This document shows positions 9,127-18,460 of a DNA stretch of 49,327 nucleotides, one piece after another. The notes under the pieces are model-generated. The model had not been told where the DNA came from, did no database searches, and worked only from the letters and a program-made list of their open reading frames with translations. The stretch comes from JBBRGG01 sp038240875 (GTDB taxonomy: Bacteria > Planctomycetota > Phycisphaerae > Phycisphaerales > UBA1924). The stretch spans positions 1 to 49,327 of the forward strand of contig JBBRGG010000002.1 in NCBI GenBank assembly GCA_038240875.1, written 5' to 3'. Each line of letters starts with the position of its first letter. Position 1 is the first letter of the stretch. The position numbers and the translations under genes are program-made.

Positions 9127-9148
9127 CGAAGTGGTCAGCACCACTTCG
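9127..9148 (+). promoter_or_regulatory. Hairpin next to the ribosome site of the zinc-ribbon protein gene
   Basis: Perfect 9-bp stem CGAAGTGGT / ACCACTTCG with a CAGC loop, ending 2 bases before GGGAG and 9 bases before the ATG at 9158. Such a stem could control ribosome access. It has no following T-run, so it is not a normal terminator. Confidence 0.5.
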
Positions 9149-9157
9149 TAGGGAGCG

Positions 9158-10354
9158 ATGGATCCATCGAAGCAATTGCATGAGGGTACGCCAAGTGAGC
9201 GCACGAATGCGCGTGGCAACGTCCACGGGCGTGCGCACGAACCTGAACCCATGCGCTCGGACGCAGACGGCGTTCAACCGCCTGCAACCAAAGTCCACGC
9301 AGGTGGTTCTGGGGTTGTAGGCGAACAATTCCAAGGGTTATATGGGCTTGATTCGACGCACAACGTGCGCGTAGGCGGTGAGAAAACGCTGGCGCATCTC
9401 GCCGAGCTTGCAGGCGATCTTCGCTGTGTGCGGTGCACGTACAACTTGCGTGGTTTGTCGATCATGTCGGTGTGTCCAGAGTGCGGGGCGCCGGTGCGAG
9501 CGACGTTGTTGTACGTGGTGGATCCCGATGCGGATGAGTTAAAGCCTTTGATCAAGCCCAAGTGGTTGTCGATTGCGATTGTGATGTGGCCTGCAGGAGC
9601 TTTATTAGCGGCGGCATGTGTGTGGTCGCTGCGAGCTTCGGACTTTGCCGATGGTTCGGTGAGCGCGGGTCGGCTGGAGTTGCTTCGGATATTGATGGTG
9701 TTCTTTTTTGTGGTGTCGGGCGTAGGGGCGAGCGGGTTGATCAAGCCACACGAGGAAATTGGACGGGTGCAGCGACGTATCGCGGGGTTGGCAGTTTTGG
9801 GGTATGTGCCTTTGATTGCGGCGATGTATTGGCTGCATGGGATGTACGACCCAGCGAGGCAGCCGCCTTACGCGAGTATGCGGCAAGTTGATCAAGATCG
9901 CGTGATTTCGCGGTTGGTCATTGGGATGATTGCGCTGGCAATAGTGCTCGGGCTTCGACACAACGCTCGGTTAATCGCACAACGTTCGGTACTTTTGCGT
10001 ACCGGCAGAAGCAATCGCCAGATTTTGCTCGGGCTCGCAGCGGCGATTGTCCTGACGATGGTCGGGGATGTCGCTAATGCCGTCGCGATAACTACAAATG
10101 AACCATCGGGTGGACCGATTGCAATGGCTGGACTAGGGATCATCGTTGCGGGGTCGGCGTTGATGACTTTTGGGATTGCGAGCGCTTGCATTGATACGCT
10201 GCGGCTGCGACGAGTGATTTTGGACCCGCCTTTGACGCTTCGTCAGATCATACGAGATCCGGTTGGGGGTTTGGGTGCGGGTTTAGGTTTAGGTTTGGGA
10301 GCGAGTCGAGAAGGAGAGACAGGTGGCGGATCGGACGACGGCATAAGAAGGTGA
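9158..10354 (+). CDS. Zinc-ribbon multi-pass membrane protein, unknown function
   Basis: A 398-residue protein. Residues 1-85 look disordered. A zinc ribbon follows (Cys90, Cys93, Cys106, Cys109: CVRCTYNLRGL ... CPECG), a form often seen at the N-terminus of planctomycete membrane proteins. About six hydrophobic segments follow, at roughly 136-158, 176-196, 208-228, 250-268, 280-302 and 310-335. The tail is rich in glycine (GLGAGLGLGLG). I do not recognise a named family beyond the ribbon. The GGGAG at 9151 is unusually close to the ATG, so a start further in, such as the ATG at 9251, is possible. It may sense or scaffold at the membrane, but that is a guess. Confidence 0.75.
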   Translation: MDPSKQLHEGTPSERTNARGNVHGRAHEPEPMRSDADGVQPPATKVHAGGSGVVGEQFQGLYGLDSTHNVRVGGEKTLAHLAELAGDLRCVRCTYNLRGLSIMSVCPECGAPVRATLLYVVDPDADELKPLIKPKWLSIAIVMWPAGALLAAACVWSLRASDFADGSVSAGRLELLRILMVFFFVVSGVGASGLIKPHEEIGRVQRRIAGLAVLGYVPLIAAMYWLHGMYDPARQPPYASMRQVDQDRVISRLVIGMIALAIVLGLRHNARLIAQRSVLLRTGRSNRQILLGLAAAIVLTMVGDVANAVAITTNEPSGGPIAMAGLGIIVAGSALMTFGIASACIDTLRLRRVILDPPLTLRQIIRDPVGGLGAGLGLGLGASREGETGGGSDDGIRR

Positions 10355-10474
10355 GCACGCAGCTATGTTTGTGCGCATATCAAGTGATTAAGTGGTGAAC
10401 GCAACATAAGACGATGAAACTTGGGCGGTATAAAGCCGACGAGAGTAAAATAGATTGGTAACTGGAGCAGTGCA

Positions 10475-10948
10475 ATGACGGATCAGAAGGTGCGGATGAC
10501 ATTGAAGCAGCGTGAACGGTTCGATGAACTTCTTGAAGAAGCGATCAGCGAATTGCCCGAGGGCGTGCGCGAACTCTTGGACGAAGTGCCGGTGATCGCG
10601 GAGGACCGGCCAACTTCTCAGCTCTTGCAAGAACTCGCCGAGGATCCGGCGATGAAGGACGAGCTTGAAGATGTGGAAGATCCCTCGAGCTTGTGCGGCT
10701 TGCATACTGGATTTATGGCGACGGAGAAGAGCGTCGAGCAGTCGGCGGAAGTACCGAATCAGATCTTTCTCTTTCGCGATGGGATCGTGGCTCTTGCCGG
10801 TGGCTGGTCTGAGGATGGCTCGTCCTCGGAAGAGATAGAAGACGCGGAAGATGCGATCTATGACGAGATCGTTGTAACGCTGCTGCACGAGCTTGGGCAC
10901 CAATATGGGCTTGAAGAGGAAGACCTCAAACGGCTTGGGTACGAGTAA
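10475..10948 (+). CDS. Small zincin-like metallopeptidase (minimal MMP-like family)
   Basis: A 157-residue acidic protein with the zinc motif HELGHQYG (His138, Glu139, His142) followed by LEEEDLKRLGY. This matches the metallopeptidase family whose C-terminus reads HExxHxxGLdEeDLxxLGY. The start is supported by GGAG 7 bases upstream. The family usually has about 110-150 residues, so this is full length, with a slightly extended acidic middle part (residues 112-127). Substrates of the family are not established. It stands alone between the zinc-ribbon gene and sppA. Confidence 0.85.
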   Translation: MTDQKVRMTLKQRERFDELLEEAISELPEGVRELLDEVPVIAEDRPTSQLLQELAEDPAMKDELEDVEDPSSLCGLHTGFMATEKSVEQSAEVPNQIFLFRDGIVALAGGWSEDGSSSEEIEDAEDAIYDEIVVTLLHELGHQYGLEEEDLKRLGYE

Positions 10949-11116
10949 GCAGTGGGAAGTTCGGGCTTCGCCGTGGTGACTTGTGCGAATGAGGCCCGAG
11001 AGCGGTAACGCCGGCAGCCCAGGCGAGTATAAAGAGAGAATCCACGCTGTGGCTAATTTGCTTTCGGCCAATTTGAATCGATAATGCGAATCGGCAACCT
11101 CGATTGGGCGAACTCA

Positions 11117-11158
11117 AATAGGTTCAAGCAAATAGGTTGAAGCAAATAGGTTTAAGCA
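11117..11158 (+). repeat. 14-base tandem repeat upstream of sppA
   Basis: Three units of AATAGGTTCAAGCA with single-base differences (C, G or T at position 9), about 90 bases upstream of the chosen sppA start. It occupies likely promoter or leader sequence. Confidence 0.8.
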
Positions 11159-11245
11159 AAGTAGCCTTTTCATATGGGCTTATTGGTCACGAAAATTTGG
11201 ACAACGCACATACGGCGGCGAACGCCGAAACTGGAGCTGATCACG

Positions 11246-13177
11246 ATGAAACTGGCACAGCACACGGCTTTGGGGTCGTCGGCGTCTAGGTTTGACGGCG
11301 GTACTTACAGGGGTTTGGTTACTACTGGACTCAAGAGGCGAAGCAAGCTGGTAGCCGGGATTGCCGGGTTGGCGATTGCTGTGACTGCGAGCTGTGCGAT
11401 CGCGCAAGACAAGCAGGCGGGCAGCGAGCGGGCGAAGGTCGGCCTGATTGAGATCAACGGTGCATTGTCGGAAGTGCCTGGGCCTTTGGAATGGCTGTTT
11501 CCATCCGAAGATGGGGCGACGCTTCGCAAGGTTGTGGATGTGATTAACAAGACCGCCGAGGACTCGGATGTGGCGGCGATTGTGATCCGGCTGAAGGACG
11601 CGGAGCTGACGGCGTCGCAGGTGCAAGAGCTTGGTGCAGCGATCAAGAGCGCGCGAAGCGAAGGGAAGAAGGTCATGCTCTTCTCCGAGCAGTATGGCAC
11701 CAGCGAGTTTTTGCTTGGGTCGTACGCCGATGAAGTGATTGCTCAATCGGGGTCGGCGGTTTCGTTCCCCGGGCTTGCGATGGAAGAGATGTTCCTCGCG
11801 GATACGTTCGCGTGGGCTGGGCTCAAGGCGGACATGGTTCAGGTAGGCGATTACAAGGGCGCGAATGAGATGATGACGCGCTCTGGCCCGAGTCCTCAGT
11901 GGGAAGAGAATATCTCACAGTTGCTTGATGGCATGTATTCGTCGATTCGCCAGCCGATTATGGCGGGGCGGAAGATGAATGATGCGCAGCTGGATGAGGC
12001 GATGAAGGTGACATGGCTCGCCGACGCGGATGATGCGAAGAAGGTCGGCTTGATTGATTCGGTGATCGATCTCCCGGATTTGTCTGGACACATCGAGAAG
12101 GAACTTGGGACGAAGATTACTTGGACGAGCAACTTACTCGCGCCGGCAAAGAGCAACATGGATTCGATGGGGTCGAACCCGTTTGCGATGCTCCAGATGT
12201 TGTCGAAGGAGCCGGATACGGACGCGGATGGGCCGACGATCGCGATTTTGCATATCAATGGCACGATCATCGATGGCGAGTCGGCGGAAGGCGGGATGTT
12301 TGGCGGTTCGACTTCGGTGGGCAGCCGAACGATTCGTCGCACGATTGAAGAACTGGCGAAGGACGAGGACATCAAGGGCGTGATCGTGCGGATTGATTCG
12401 CCTGGTGGTTCGGCGACGGCGAGCGAAGTGATGTGGCAAGGGCTGCGTCGGCTCGCCGCGAAGAAGCCGGTGTGGTCGAGCGTTGGCGGTATGGCGGCAT
12501 CGGGTGGGTATTACCTCGCGGTGTCGAGCGACAAGATCTACGTCAACCCATCGAGTATCGTTGGATCGATTGGTGTGGTTGGTGGCAAGATCACGATGTC
12601 GGGTTTGTACGACCACTTGAAGGTGAATGTGGTGACGCGCGGCCGCGGACCGATGGCGACGATGTTTGCTTCGGACACGGCGTGGACTCCGCAACAGACC
12701 GCGCTGGTTCGTGCTAAGATGACCGAAACATTTGATCAGTTCAAGGGTCGCGTTGCACAGGGGCGCAAGGGCATTGATCTCTCCAAGACGGCTGGTGGCT
12801 GGCTGTTTACCGGTCAGAAGGCAATTGATATGAAGATGGCCGACCAGATCGGCGGGCTTGATGTCGCGATCAAGGACTTGGCCCAGGAGCTTGATCTGGA
12901 AGATTACGAAGTAATGGATTATCCAGGTCCGCGAGCATTGGGCGATGTGATTCAGGACGCGCTCAAGGGCATGGTGGTCGCGCCCAACGTTGGTGCAAAG
13001 GCTGGCATGGCGAATGGGGTGGCGGCGATGGTTGGCCCGTCGCAGATCGGGATGATGGGCCGAGAGATCTTTGGGCCCAAGGCGTGGCCTGCAATAGAAA
13101 ACGCGATGAACGGGATGTCGCAGTTGCGAACCGAGCCGGTGATCTTGATGTCGCCGAGCGTGATTTACTTCAAGTAA
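11246..13177 (+). CDS. sppA: Signal peptide peptidase SppA, 67K (two-domain) type
   Basis: Membrane-associated serine peptidase that degrades cleaved signal peptides. The ATG at 11246 is preferred (GGAG 9 bases upstream); an ATG at 11174 would add 24 residues before the export signal. The signal segment KLVAGIAGLAIAVTASCAIAQ (34-54) could be cut after AIA or processed at Cys50. Two tandem SppA domains are present, as in Escherichia coli: the catalytic lysine fits Lys204 (GDYKGANE) in domain 1 and the serine fits Ser419 (MAASGGYY) in domain 2, after the oxyanion loop SPGGSATASE. The length (643 residues) is normal for this type. A clear terminator follows 36 bases later. Confidence 0.93.
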   Translation: MKLAQHTALGSSASRFDGGTYRGLVTTGLKRRSKLVAGIAGLAIAVTASCAIAQDKQAGSERAKVGLIEINGALSEVPGPLEWLFPSEDGATLRKVVDVINKTAEDSDVAAIVIRLKDAELTASQVQELGAAIKSARSEGKKVMLFSEQYGTSEFLLGSYADEVIAQSGSAVSFPGLAMEEMFLADTFAWAGLKADMVQVGDYKGANEMMTRSGPSPQWEENISQLLDGMYSSIRQPIMAGRKMNDAQLDEAMKVTWLADADDAKKVGLIDSVIDLPDLSGHIEKELGTKITWTSNLLAPAKSNMDSMGSNPFAMLQMLSKEPDTDADGPTIAILHINGTIIDGESAEGGMFGGSTSVGSRTIRRTIEELAKDEDIKGVIVRIDSPGGSATASEVMWQGLRRLAAKKPVWSSVGGMAASGGYYLAVSSDKIYVNPSSIVGSIGVVGGKITMSGLYDHLKVNVVTRGRGPMATMFASDTAWTPQQTALVRAKMTETFDQFKGRVAQGRKGIDLSKTAGGWLFTGQKAIDMKMADQIGGLDVAIKDLAQELDLEDYEVMDYPGPRALGDVIQDALKGMVVAPNVGAKAGMANGVAAMVGPSQIGMMGREIFGPKAWPAIENAMNGMSQLRTEPVILMSPSVIYFK

Positions 13178-13212
13178 GGGTTTGAGGACAGACTTCAGGA
13201 AGTTGATGAAAG

Positions 13213-13239
13213 CCCTCGGCGAAATGCCGGGGGTTTTTT
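13213..13239 (+). terminator. Intrinsic terminator of sppA
   Basis: Stem CCCTCGGC / GCCGGGGG (one T-G pair) with a GAAAT loop, followed by six T. Confidence 0.9.
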
Positions 13240-13315
13240 ATGAGCATGTATTCTGCATTCGAGAAGACACAAGTAAATGCAAAGTAAAGAGCAAAGGCGT
13301 GTGCGTAGGGCGACA

Positions 13316-14857
13316 TCAAGTTGGCGATTTCATGCGTGCAATGGTGGCGGTGGTGCTTTTGCCTTGGACCAGTGGGATGAGCTCGACGCGGCCACCGGTG
13401 GCTTCGACGACGCTTGCGCCAACGACGCGGTCTTTGGTGTAGTCGGCACCTTTGGCGAGCACATCAGGTTTGATAGCGCGGATGAGTTCCAGTGGCGTGT
13501 CTTCGCTGAAGAGAACGACAGCGCCGACGCAGCCAAGTGACGCGAGGACTCGGCAGCGATCGTCTTCGTTGTTGACGGGGCGAGTCGGGCCTTTGAGGCG
13601 CTGGACGGATGCGTCGTCGTTGATGCCGACGACAAGGAAGGACTTTGTGCCACCGGTGGCGTGAGATTGTTCAAGGAGAGAGACGTGGCCGCTGTGAAGA
13701 ACGTCGAAGCAGCCATTGGTAAAGACGATGGTTTCGCCTGCGGCGCGACGGGCAGCGGCTTCGACGGCGATCGCTGCGCGGGTGCGGATTTTGCCGGTGA
13801 GGCTTTGGGATTGGACGAGTAGGGCGTGATGGATGCGTTCGAGAGGGATGGGTTGCACGCCAAAGACTTCGACTTCGAGGCCTGCGGCACAGTTGGCAAA
13901 GCGCACGGCGTCGAGGCGCGACATGTTGTTGGCGAGGCCCGCGCATAGCCCGGCGAGGAACATATCGCCTGCGCCGGTAACGTCGTAGACCTCGCGGGCG
14001 ATTGTGGGAATCGTGATGGGTTCGGGATTTTCGGAATTGAGCAGGAGCGCGCCGTGGCGGTCGAGCGTGAGCACGACAAAGGCCAGATCGAGTGAGCAGA
14101 GCAGCGCGAGCGCGAGGCGAGCGTTGTGCGCGGGGCTGGCGTCGTGATCGGTTTTGAGGCCGGTGGCGAACTCGGCCTCGGTGCGGTTGGGGGTGATGGA
14201 GGTCGCGCCCTTGTAGCGGGAAAAATCGTTGCGTTTGGCGGGATCGACGAGGACTGGCTTGCCTGCACGGCGAGCGGCGGCGATTATGCCTTGGCAGATC
14301 TCGGGAGTGCAGACGCCTTTGTCGTAGTCTTCGATGGCAACCACATCGACGTCTTGCATGAGAGTTTCGGCACGCGCGATGATGGCGGCGGCGACGGAAC
14401 CGGTGACCTGGTCGCGCGATTCGTAATCGATGCGAAACATCTTTTGCGGATGGCGGGTTTGGGCTAGGCCGATGAGGCTTTGCTTGACGGTAGTTGGGCG
14501 GGTTGGATCGATGATGAGGTTGGAAGCGTCGATTGAGCCTTTGGCGTGAGAAGAGCTGGATGAGGTGTTGGAAGAAGTGTGTGAAGATTCAAGAGACGCG
14601 CGCAAGACGCGGCCAGCGTCGTCGTCGCCTATGACGCCTAACGCGATGACGTGTGCGTGAAGGGCGGCGAGATCAAGGCAGACGTTGGCAGAGCCGCCCG
14701 GGCGGTCTTCGCGTTTGCGAACGTGAAGGATTGGGACGGGTGCGTCGGCGGAGAGTCGCTCGGCGTCGCCAAAGAGCAACTGGTCGAGCATGAAGTCGCC
14801 TACCACGAGCGCGCGGAAGGGACGCCAGGATGCCAGGTGCGTGAGCAGTGAGTCCAT
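13316..14857 (-). CDS. hldE: Bifunctional heptose-7-phosphate kinase / heptose-1-phosphate adenylyltransferase
   Basis: Makes ADP-heptose precursors for the lipopolysaccharide inner core. Residues 1-350 are a PfkB-type kinase (GGSANVCLDLAAL at 54-66; DVTGAGD with catalytic Asp298). Residues 375-513 are a nucleotidyltransferase with TNGCFDVLHSGH (380-391). Both active sites look intact. Residues 91-105 are a Ser/Thr-rich low-complexity insert not expected in the family. The gene starts 14 bases after lpxK and is the last of the maf - membrane protein - lpxK - hldE operon. It implies a heptose-containing envelope glycolipid or surface glycan. Confidence 0.93.
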   Translation of the reverse strand: MDSLLTHLASWRPFRALVVGDFMLDQLLFGDAERLSADAPVPILHVRKREDRPGGSANVCLDLAALHAHVIALGVIGDDDAGRVLRASLESSHTSSNTSSSSSHAKGSIDASNLIIDPTRPTTVKQSLIGLAQTRHPQKMFRIDYESRDQVTGSVAAAIIARAETLMQDVDVVAIEDYDKGVCTPEICQGIIAAARRAGKPVLVDPAKRNDFSRYKGATSITPNRTEAEFATGLKTDHDASPAHNARLALALLCSLDLAFVVLTLDRHGALLLNSENPEPITIPTIAREVYDVTGAGDMFLAGLCAGLANNMSRLDAVRFANCAAGLEVEVFGVQPIPLERIHHALLVQSQSLTGKIRTRAAIAVEAAARRAAGETIVFTNGCFDVLHSGHVSLLEQSHATGGTKSFLVVGINDDASVQRLKGPTRPVNNEDDRCRVLASLGCVGAVVLFSEDTPLELIRAIKPDVLAKGADYTKDRVVGASVVEATGGRVELIPLVQGKSTTATIARMKSPT

Positions 14858-14871
14858 TAAGGGTGAGAGTA

Positions 14872-16149
14872 TCAGGGTGAAGAGGCGGGGCTATTTGGAA
14901 TGACGTCGGGGTCGGTTTGAGGAGCTTGATTGTGTATTTGGTTGGGCGGCTCGTAAGGCGGATTTGCTTGGTTCCACGCCGAGATCGTGGCGAGAATAGA
15001 TGTGTCGAGCTGGTCGGAGAGATCGCAAGCGGCGGCACGAGCGAGGTTGGCATTGAGGGGGCACATCGAGATTTGAGGCACGACCACGGGGCAAGGCCAA
15101 AGGTCGGGGCGGACGCGATTGAGCTTGCTCCAATCTTTGTCGGTGATTATCAGCGCGTCGAAATCTTTGGCGAGGTCGAGCAGGCGTGCGATAGTGCGGC
15201 TGTTGAAGGGGTCGTGATCGGGGAGGATGAGTTGGTTTGAAGTAGAAGCTGAAGATGTAGAAGTGAACGCGGTAAACGCGGAAGAAGTAGAAATGAAAGT
15301 AGAATTTGTTTCGCCGGTGGCTTCGCGGACCATGGCGATGAAGATGTTTGGGTTGCCGATGGCGCAGCAGATGGCGACGCGTTTACCTTTGAGCCATGAG
15401 ACTGATTGGCTTTGTGGCTGGGCGTGCGTGTAGATGTTGAGTAATTGCCACGCGTGCGTGAAGGCGGCGACGATGAGGTTTGGGTTTGCGTTGCGAGCGT
15501 TTGCAACGATGCGCGAAAGAGACGCCGAAGCGATGCGGTCGGCGTGGGTGATTGCTACGGCGTGTGCACGAGCGAGTGTGCGAGTTGGTTCGCGAAGCCA
15601 GCCTTGGGGAAGAAGATGGTCGGCGAAGGGGTCGCGAGTGGCATCGATGAGGACAAGGTCGAAGCAGCGGGCGATCTTGCGGTGTTGGAAGCCGTCGTCG
15701 AGGATGATGGTACGGATTTCGAGGCCCATGGGAGAGGCGAAGTGATCGAGGAGGCCTTCGAGGCGGTTTGGTTGCGCGACGATTGGAACGTTGAGAGAGA
15801 GGGCCTCAAGGGCGCGGCGAGTTTCGTCGGCTTCGTCGGAGAAGCCTTTGCGGGCGGCGTAGCCACGCATGGCGATTACGGGTGAGAGGTTGTTGCGCGA
15901 AAGTAGTTCGACGAGGCGGCGAACCATGGGGGACTTGCCCGTGCCGCCGACGGAGAGGTTGCCGACGCTTATGACGGGGCGGTCGAATGTGATAACGCCT
16001 TTGCCGCGGTCAAAGGCGCGAGAACGGCGACCAAGTTCGAGCGCGTACATCGCGGCGAAAAGTGGGCCCAATGGTGCGAGCAATGGCGGGAGCGGACTCT
16101 TGAAAGAGGTTCGTCCTTCGCGCGATGATGGAGTGGTGGATTGAGGCAT
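14872..16149 (-). CDS. lpxK: Tetraacyldisaccharide 4'-kinase (lipid A kinase)
   Basis: Phosphorylates the 4' position of the lipid A disaccharide at the inner membrane. Walker A is SVGGTGKS (66-73), followed by the family motif DDGFQHRKI (151-159) and the LREP segment (186-189). At 425 residues it is about 100 longer than Escherichia coli LpxK. The excess is an N-terminal lead, a Ser/Thr/Ala low-complexity insert at about 282-305 (TSTSSAFTAFTSTSS) and a polar tail. It starts 28 bases after the small membrane protein gene. Together with hldE it shows that this organism makes lipid A. Confidence 0.92.
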   Translation of the reverse strand: MPQSTTPSSREGRTSFKSPLPPLLAPLGPLFAAMYALELGRRSRAFDRGKGVITFDRPVISVGNLSVGGTGKSPMVRRLVELLSRNNLSPVIAMRGYAARKGFSDEADETRRALEALSLNVPIVAQPNRLEGLLDHFASPMGLEIRTIILDDGFQHRKIARCFDLVLIDATRDPFADHLLPQGWLREPTRTLARAHAVAITHADRIASASLSRIVANARNANPNLIVAAFTHAWQLLNIYTHAQPQSQSVSWLKGKRVAICCAIGNPNIFIAMVREATGETNSTFISTSSAFTAFTSTSSASTSNQLILPDHDPFNSRTIARLLDLAKDFDALIITDKDWSKLNRVRPDLWPCPVVVPQISMCPLNANLARAAACDLSDQLDTSILATISAWNQANPPYEPPNQIHNQAPQTDPDVIPNSPASSP

Positions 16150-16177
16150 GTGTGAATAGCGATCAGGAGCGGGCTTT

Positions 16178-16672
16178 TTAGCTAGGATGAGAGTCGGTCG
16201 AAGTTGTGGATTCGGTTGAAGTTGTGGACTGGGCAGGGTTGGTGGGCGTGGAGCGTGCGGGCGTTGTGCTTTGGAGTTGTGCGCGAGCCGCGTCTTCGGC
16301 GAGAAGTTGTTCTCTGAGCATCGCGCGAAGTTCTCGGCGAGCGGTTGTATGCAGTCGCATTGTGTTTGAGGCGTCCATGAGCGCGAGCATCAGGATGATG
16401 GTAATGAGCCCGGCGACGAGCATCCATGCAATGACGAAGATGCGCTGCTGGGTTGGGGCGACGAGCGTGAGCGCGAAAGTGGCAAGGGGAACGAGCATCA
16501 TCATGAGCATGCCATTGGCCATGCGGATGCGTCTGCGGCTATCGGGTTGGCAGATGTGAGCGGTCAGGTGGACGTGTCCAGCGAGTAGAAGGAGCGTGAT
16601 GATGGCAAGTGGGCCGACGAGCCAAAGTGAGGCAATTGGCGTGAAGGAAGATTGCGCGAGCAATGTGTTCAA
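16178..16672 (-). CDS. Small three-helix membrane protein, unknown function
   Basis: About 164 residues from a TTG start at 16672 that overlaps the maf stop codon in TTGA, with GGAG about 10 bases upstream. The frame stays open further upstream, but that part is antiparallel coding shadow of maf and is left out. Three hydrophobic helices (SLWLVGPLAIITLLLLAGH; MLMMMLVPLATFALTLV; IFVIAWMLVAGLITIILMLAL) are followed by an Arg-rich amphipathic helix and a Ser/Thr-rich tail with repeated TST units. No family recognised. Its place between maf and lpxK suggests an envelope role, which is inference only. Confidence 0.72.
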   Translation of the reverse strand: MNTLLAQSSFTPIASLWLVGPLAIITLLLLAGHVHLTAHICQPDSRRRIRMANGMLMMMLVPLATFALTLVAPTQQRIFVIAWMLVAGLITIILMLALMDASNTMRLHTTARRELRAMLREQLLAEDAARAQLQSTTPARSTPTNPAQSTTSTESTTSTDSHPS

Positions 16673-17412
16673 GCTTGGGTTCTCCGGCTGTTTGATGCGC
16701 CAAGACCAAGTACAGCGAAGAGGCGGGCAAGACGAATCATGGGCAGGCCCATGACGGTTGCGGGGTCGCCTTCGACGCGGATATGCCAACCGGAGGCGAC
16801 GCGGTCGGCGAGGTTGTAGGCGCCGGCCTTGCCTTGCCAATTGCCTGAGGCGATGTAGGCGAAGAGCGTCGCATCGTCGAGCGGGCCCATGTGGACGCGG
16901 GCGGTGTCGGTGAAGATGATGCGTTTGCGCGTAGCGACGTTGATAAGCGCGCAGCCAGTGATGACTTCGTGGGCGTTGGTGATGGGCGCGTTGGATTGAG
17001 GCGCGTTGGATTGAGGCAACATGACACGCAACATGGCGAGCGCTTCGTCGGCTGTGCGAGGCGTGCCGATGGTGTGGGTGATGAGCCCATCGCGGACGAT
17101 GCAGGCGGTATCGGCGCCCAGCGACCAAGGGATATTGCGTTCCTGGGCCAGATCGAGGCCGGCGCGGGCCTTTAAATAGGCCAATGCTGCGACCCAGCGA
17201 TCAGCGGGCATGAACACGCCACCGGTTTCGAGAACGGAATCGTCAAAGCCCGGATGCTCGGCGACGACGGCGACGCCAGCTTCTTCGAGCATTGCACGCC
17301 TGCGTGGCGAGCGGCTGGCGAGCAGGAGCGAAGCGGTGAAGGCACGCGTTTCGCGCAGCGCAGGCTCGTCGCGGTTGGCAGGTGGATTCGAGTTGGCCTT
17401 GGCGTGTGGCAA
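16669..17412 (-). CDS. maf: Maf-family nucleotide pyrophosphatase
   Basis: House-cleaning enzyme that hydrolyses non-canonical or modified nucleoside triphosphates. Motifs: LASRSPRRRAML (31-42), the catalytic GADT (99-102) and GKAGAYNLADR (about 197-207). The N-terminus carries roughly 25 extra polar residues. A short tandem repeat (QSNAPQSNAP) is inserted at about 133-142 before HEVITG. It is the first gene of the minus-strand operon with the membrane protein, lpxK and hldE, and is translationally coupled to the next gene. It is divergent from the amidase gene across 143 bases. Confidence 0.9.
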   Translation of the reverse strand: MPHAKANSNPPANRDEPALRETRAFTASLLLASRSPRRRAMLEEAGVAVVAEHPGFDDSVLETGGVFMPADRWVAALAYLKARAGLDLAQERNIPWSLGADTACIVRDGLITHTIGTPRTADEALAMLRVMLPQSNAPQSNAPITNAHEVITGCALINVATRKRIIFTDTARVHMGPLDDATLFAYIASGNWQGKAGAYNLADRVASGWHIRVEGDPATVMGLPMIRLARLFAVLGLGASNSRRTQA

Positions 17413-17555
17413 CGACCTTTGATTCCTGTGAAAGTCGCCACCTCAATGGCGTAAATGAACGCTAGAACAGTGTACGTCAATCGTGTTGTACGCGTTGTTG
17501 CACATGCAATTGTGTAGCGCATGCGGGCTAAGGCAGTAGGGCTTAGAATCTCGTC

Positions 17556-18395
17556 ATGCGAGCACACCTGGTTCAATTGGACATCGTGTGGGAAGACAAG
17601 GCGAAAAACCACGATCGCGTTGCGGACATGCTCGACAAGGCTGATGTTGCACGTGGGGATTTCGTCTTGCTCCCCGAGATGTTCGATACGGGGTTTAGTT
17701 TCAACGTAGAGCGAACCAACGACAAAGCCGGAGCGACATTGACGTTTCTGCTGGAACTCGCGGATGATCTTGGTGTAACGGTACAAGGCGGGCGAACGGT
17801 TGCGGCGTGCCACCAGTGCATGGCGAGCAATGTGATGACGACGGTTGAGCCGGGGCAGAAAGTGCTCTGCGAGTTTGCCAAGATTCATCCATTTTCACTT
17901 GGCGGCGAGCAAGAGAAGTTTGCTGGCGGCGATGAAGTAATGACGTATCAACTGCGGGGCGCAAACGGTCGCGATGGGGGCGCCGGGCGCGATGACGGGC
18001 GCACCGATGGCGAGTCGTTCACGGTTGCGCCAGCGATCTGTTACGACCTGAGGTTTCCCGAACTCTTTCGCAAGGGGCTCAGGCTTGGCGCTGAACTATT
18101 TGCGGTTGGTGCGTGCTGGCCTAGCGTGCGACAAGCTCATTGGCGCGCGCTGCTGATTGCACGAGCTATTGAAAACCAGGCGTACGTGCTTGGCGTCAAC
18201 CGCGTCGGAAGCGATCCTGATACGACGGAAAAGCCGGGCTTGAAGTATGGCGGCGGGTCGATCGTGGTTTCGCCTAAAGGCGAGATCATCGGCGAACTTG
18301 GCGATCAGCCTTCGGTGTTGAGTGTTGCAATCGATCCCAAGGAAGTAAAGCGGTGGCGCGACGTCTTCCCGGCGTGGAAGGATGGGAGATTGTGA
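17556..18395 (+). CDS. Nitrilase-superfamily amidase (omega-amidase-like)
   Basis: Carbon-nitrogen hydrolase with the Glu-Lys-Cys catalytic triad: Glu41 (LPEMFDTGF), Lys109 (FAKIHPFS) and Cys162 (AICYDLRFPELFR). The sequence around the cysteine and the family length fit the NIT2/YafV branch, which hydrolyses omega-amides such as alpha-ketoglutaramate; substrate is inferred from that likeness. Residues 136-153 form a Gly/Asp-rich insert (GANGRDGGAGRDDGRT) just before the Cys strand. It is single, divergent from maf, and its end faces the repeat at 18461. Confidence 0.87.
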   Translation: MRAHLVQLDIVWEDKAKNHDRVADMLDKADVARGDFVLLPEMFDTGFSFNVERTNDKAGATLTFLLELADDLGVTVQGGRTVAACHQCMASNVMTTVEPGQKVLCEFAKIHPFSLGGEQEKFAGGDEVMTYQLRGANGRDGGAGRDDGRTDGESFTVAPAICYDLRFPELFRKGLRLGAELFAVGACWPSVRQAHWRALLIARAIENQAYVLGVNRVGSDPDTTEKPGLKYGGGSIVVSPKGEIIGELGDQPSVLSVAIDPKEVKRWRDVFPAWKDGRL

Positions 18396-18460
18396 GGGTG
18401 GAAGGAAAGCGGAGAGAAAAAGAATTCATGAGCCAGATGACATGGGGCATGAGGCATCGA

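Larger units (their letters stand above)
8672..9157. other. Divergent intergenic region, moxR / zinc-ribbon membrane protein
   Basis: About 486 bases with no coding bias. It holds a 15-base palindrome near moxR and a strong hairpin beside the next start codon, each listed separately. I see no tRNA and no ORF of coding character. Confidence 0.5.

Noticed and set aside
16673..17128. Upstream extension of the small membrane protein frame
   Set aside because: It overlaps maf in another frame and translates to Arg/His-rich sequence with no likeness to protein; the TTGA overlap gives a better start.
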